Positions 60,503 through 64,000 of a stretch of 64,000 bases of DNA are shown here, piece by piece. Each line of letters starts with the position of its first letter. The first letter of the stretch is position 1. This DNA comes from Malachius bipustulatus (lineage: Eukaryota > Arthropoda > Insecta > Coleoptera > Melyridae). Location: NCBI GenBank assembly GCA_910589415.1, contig OU342632.1:36221637-36285636 (forward strand). The letters run 5' to 3'. A model generated the notes under the pieces. It saw only the letters and a list, made by a program, of their open reading frames with translations. It was not told the DNA's origin and searched no databases. Both the position numbers and the translations under genes were made by a program.

Positions 60503-60964
60503 TTCATAAATGAGAAAATTTTCAGTTTTCTCTTCCAATCATTCTTCCACTCATGAATGCCCCAAGTTTCCCCAATGCCCCAACGACCCCTTTACAAGTG
60601 GGATTTTTGGTTTTTCGAAATATCTGAAAAATAGTAAACCTTACGGAGAACTCTTCTGGACTACAACGAAATGGCTTTCAACGAAATTAACAAATAATAA
60701 TTCTTATTCATCTATTTAAAGGAAACCAAATCACTCTTCCGAAGAAGTTAATTTTTGCGAGTTGTGGCGTTTAACCTGTACATACTTTTTGGTAGATAAT
60801 ACCAAGAGTCTACACAACAATATTTTTTCGATAAGGTCTCCGAAATTCTGACTTTCTGCAAAAAAAAAAAAATTGGCGAAAAATCGCAATTCTCGTATTT
60901 TTGTCGATAGCCACTGACCAAAACTGTTTTCTTACAGTTTCGAAAATATTCGCTACGAAGTAAA

Positions 60965-61545
60965 AAAAGTTAGCCCCTTCAAATGCGAATTTCGAATTTT
61001 TTTCTTTCGCATTCGTTTGTCCATCGTAATAGGTCCGTGATTGTCCACCAAAATGTTTTCTTTCTCCAGGTGCCGTTAAAAAAATAAAAACAAAAATGAT
61101 CATCAAGAACGTACTATAAAAATGTGAGTAGGTCCCCCGTACTATAAATTAATCAAATTTGTATTATAAATAAGTATTACCTAAGGCCCGTTTCAGATGC
61201 AACTGATCGTCAGCAATGATTGTCAGCGCTGATGTCCAAACTCCATTGTCTTGTATTATTACTATCCGGAGCACGTCTGAAAAGATTAATGCAAGACAAT
61301 AGACTATGGACATCAGCGCTGACAATCAGTGCTGACGATAAGTTGCATCATCTGAAACGGGCCTAATGACAAAAATTTTAACTGTCTAAATTGTACTTGA
61401 CAACCCTTCACAATAAACTGTTTTTTTTTTGCTCGAATGTAAAAAAAAACTTTTTGGTACACAATCACGGACCTGCGTGATAAACGAATGCGATAAAAAA
61501 ATTCAAAATTCGTATTGGGGGGGACAACTTCACAGAGCTGTTACC
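60965..61545. repeat. Degenerate inverted repeat around a Harbinger-like MITE
   Basis: 60970-61075 and 61440-61545 share inverted blocks (TCGCATTCGTTT, AGGTCCGTGATTGT, AATTTTTTT). The interior has been invaded by the MITE at 61185-61363. Outer limits are unclear. Confidence 0.55.
61185..61363. repeat. PIF/Harbinger-like MITE
   Basis: Inverted ends GGCCCGTTTCAGATGCAACT and AGTTGCATCATCTGAAACGG (then GCC) are flanked by TAA on both sides (61182-61184, 61364-61366). A 3-bp T-A-A duplication with GGCC-type ends is the PIF/Harbinger pattern. 179 bp, with arms of about 75 bp that include TGTCAGCGCTGATGTCC. Confidence 0.8.
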
Positions 61546-64000
61546 GAGTAGGGACAAACCAGAGGTGCCGCGACAAAAAAATCCGAGTAAAAAAAAGTCC
61601 GCTTTACATTGGTCGTATTAGGGAGCGGTGGAATACCTGCTTGCAAAATTTAAAAAAAGACTTTCCCGAAAATCTCTAAATTTCAGAAAAAATACTTCCC
61701 CCAATCAATCCTGCTTATTTTTAATATTGATGGACTGCGCGCCATTGTTTAAAAAAAAGTTTGAAGAATCATGCCGATGAAAAGAAACTAAAACTGGAAA
61801 GATAAATATTAATTAATTAATTAATTTGAATAGACAAGCACTTTAGAAATCTGTTGTATTCCGGTATGTTTTGCCGCGGTTCATAAAGATTTGCACCGAA
61901 ATTTGGTATCCGGCGTTACGTCAGACCCGAATGAGTCATCATCTGACTCAGTTTTGATTTTTGATGATGACATCATCAGAGAGACCGGCCGTTACTAGGA
62001 TGGAGATAGCTGCTGGAGGAAGTATGACCTCGACGGACCATCTGTCTATAAATAGGAGCGCTCTTCTAGCCGTCCAGGTCAAGCCAGTTATTAGTGAAGA
62101 CGAGAAGTGGAAGCATTTACCCGCTGATGTTGTCCACCGTAGTTGTGACCAAAACTTGCGGATGAAATCTCGATGGATCACGGCAAAACACCCAGCAAAC
62201 AATAACGATTTCAAACCAAAATATATTTAGAATTAACTACAATTCTTCTTATTCTTCTGGATGTTCAAAAGGAATATTTCTCAACTAGAAACAGCTTTAA
62301 ACTGCATTTTTTCCACAGAGATCCCAGCAATAAATTCACAATAGAAACAATCATAGAAATTTATTCCGCTCCGCACTTCTTGGTGAAATATTAAATATTT
62401 CAAATATTTAATATTTTTGTTAAATCTGTCAAAAAAAGGACAATAATACACAAGAAAGGTAATCCTATTATAAGGAGACAAATGCTGAAATAAAAGAACT
62501 ATGAAATAAAACCATGAGTCTCCCTACCAACTTAACTCTCCAGAACATTCTAGAACATTCCCAACAATCTATTCTATTTTCGACGATAAGCAATAATCCG
62601 AAAATCAAATCACTCTCACACTGTAATAACAGCTGTAATCATTACCGATACCGTTACCAACTTCTAGAAGCTGTATATGAAAATTGTTAAGAATAAATGG
62701 AGTCATATTAAGACATCGTTTTGGAAAGCTGAGCTTATTATAAAGTTGTGATCAAATTGACGATAGACATCTAAATAAATCCAAAGACGATTCTTCTAAA
62801 GATGACATAACAGTGATCTTAATAACTGGAAATACCATTAAGAATGTTGACATTTTGTTTGTTGCATAGTTCCGCATACGTGCTCAGAATTTTCATTTTT
62901 ATATAGCAATTAACAATTCCAATGATATTTGGCAACCTGATCCGGACTAGCATGTCGCTTTAATGAATTAAATCATATTTTTTCCCGGCTAATATTTGAC
63001 CAAGCACAATGATGATATTATGATACGCCTACACTCACATATGTTCACAATGTGGCCACTCCTTAACATATTTTCTTGTTTGTTTACATTGAAAGCCATT
63101 CGAGCATAAAATATTCAATCAATTTTATGTCATTCTTATATGTATACCATCAAGTACCTACGTAAGCTATAATAGTTAAATCCAATTATTGTTGGTGTTT
63201 AAGATGTTACGATTTTTTAGATTACCCATAAAAAAAACATAAATCTACTACTGAAATCCTGAAAGTAAGTCATTGATCTTAATTATATCTTAAAAACTAT
63301 TAAAATAGCTTAGCACTAGTCCGCAGCATGTTTGCTTGATACGAGTACAAACTTTCGGCTCAATGATTGAGTGGAAAAATTAAACGAATATCTTGATTGG
63401 ACAGCAAGGAAGCTACTGGTCCTGATGGAATCCCATCAACATTAACTATTCGATATCATCATTAGAAGAAACTAATATTTTCCGCAAAAAAATCGGGATT
63501 AATTCCATCAACACATAAAAAAGAAAATATTTCTCAAAAAACTGCCACTTTCCAGGACAACAGCGACCAAGATTAATTGGAATAGAACCAGAACCTTCCA
63601 AAATCCGTATAATAATCGATCAAAGAACTACTCGTCTTTCTCTTATAAGCAAACTAATGAGATTTTGAACTATTTTGAGGCTCAAAAATCAATTATTCCC
63701 GAGATATGGCCGCTCCGCATCCTTAATATGTAACTGATAAAATTACTCCTTAGAAATCGACGCCCGATCATCTGACAGTTAAAATCATAAGCTTCTTTGG
63801 ATTGGTAGGTTTGGATTGTCACAGAGAGAGAAAATTTATGTTGCTACTGATCAGACTCCAACCCTAACCAATGGCAGTATCCTATCCAGCCATATACCCA
63901 CGATTGGTCGGGTGTGCCAAACAACAAACAACACCTCCAGCGATGATGACTTGACCTGAGATAACCAGACCAATTCTGACCATTAAGCCAGAAGTTCCCT
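61546..64000. other. Window end, mostly unassigned, one LINE motif scrap
   Basis: At 63403-63447 the plus strand reads SKEATGPDGIPSTLT, the first conserved block of LINE reverse transcriptases, with no continuation, so it is a tiny relic. An 89-codon frame at 61961-62230 has an equally long frame on the other strand and no family match. Nothing else was recognised. Confidence 0.4.

Noticed and set aside
61961..62230. Overlapping open frames on both strands
   Set aside because: Neither frame shows a domain; equal openness on both strands argues for chance.

Overview
The window is nuclear DNA of an insect, probably one with a repeat-rich genome such as a beetle or bug; the order cannot be fixed from the sequence alone. 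The evidence is AT-rich DNA, split genes with GT-AG introns, a trypsin-like protease with a signal peptide, animal-type genes (Aquarius, SDE2, TSSK kinase, SLC22 carrier), and dense insect-style transposon debris with terminal (T)ACAGGGTG motifs.

Layout. 1-1244: scraps of non-LTR retrotransposons. 1466-6327 (minus): a complete five-exon secreted trypsin-like serine protease whose first two introns hold foldback elements. 8785-9203 (plus) and 9412-9759 (minus): two small convergent genes of unknown function. 9934-15396: nested transposons (a foldback holding a broken DDE transposase element and a Foldback-like tandem-repeat element, then a THAP-type relic). 15611-17781 (plus): SDE2, tail to tail with 18048-20069 (minus): a TSSK-family kinase. 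20787-53045 (minus): most of Aquarius (AQR), the intron-binding spliceosomal helicase; 17 exons are readable and about 300 N-terminal residues should lie beyond base 64000. Its 25.9-kb intron (26306-52218) contains a complete eight-exon SLC22-type transporter on the opposite strand (31809-36774), plus many mobile elements. 53046-64000 is AQR intron or upstream sequence with repeats and no gene I can recognise.

The most striking non-gene signal is a canonical type I hammerhead ribozyme at 27180-27239, in a roughly 310-bp element inside the AQR intron. Every catalytic core base and all three stems can be read. Next is a head-to-tail array of five unrelated long palindromic elements (41612-45430), abutting at TA dinucleotides inside what was a TA microsatellite of an older Foldback-like element. 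There is also nesting in several layers: a LINE in a foldback, in an SLC22 intron, in an AQR intron.

Functionally the genes are independent neighbours rather than a pathway, although AQR and SDE2 both belong to spliceosome and genome-maintenance biology. Exon boundaries were set by reading frame, splice consensus and remembered family sequence. Repeat boundaries were read by eye and may be off by a few bases.
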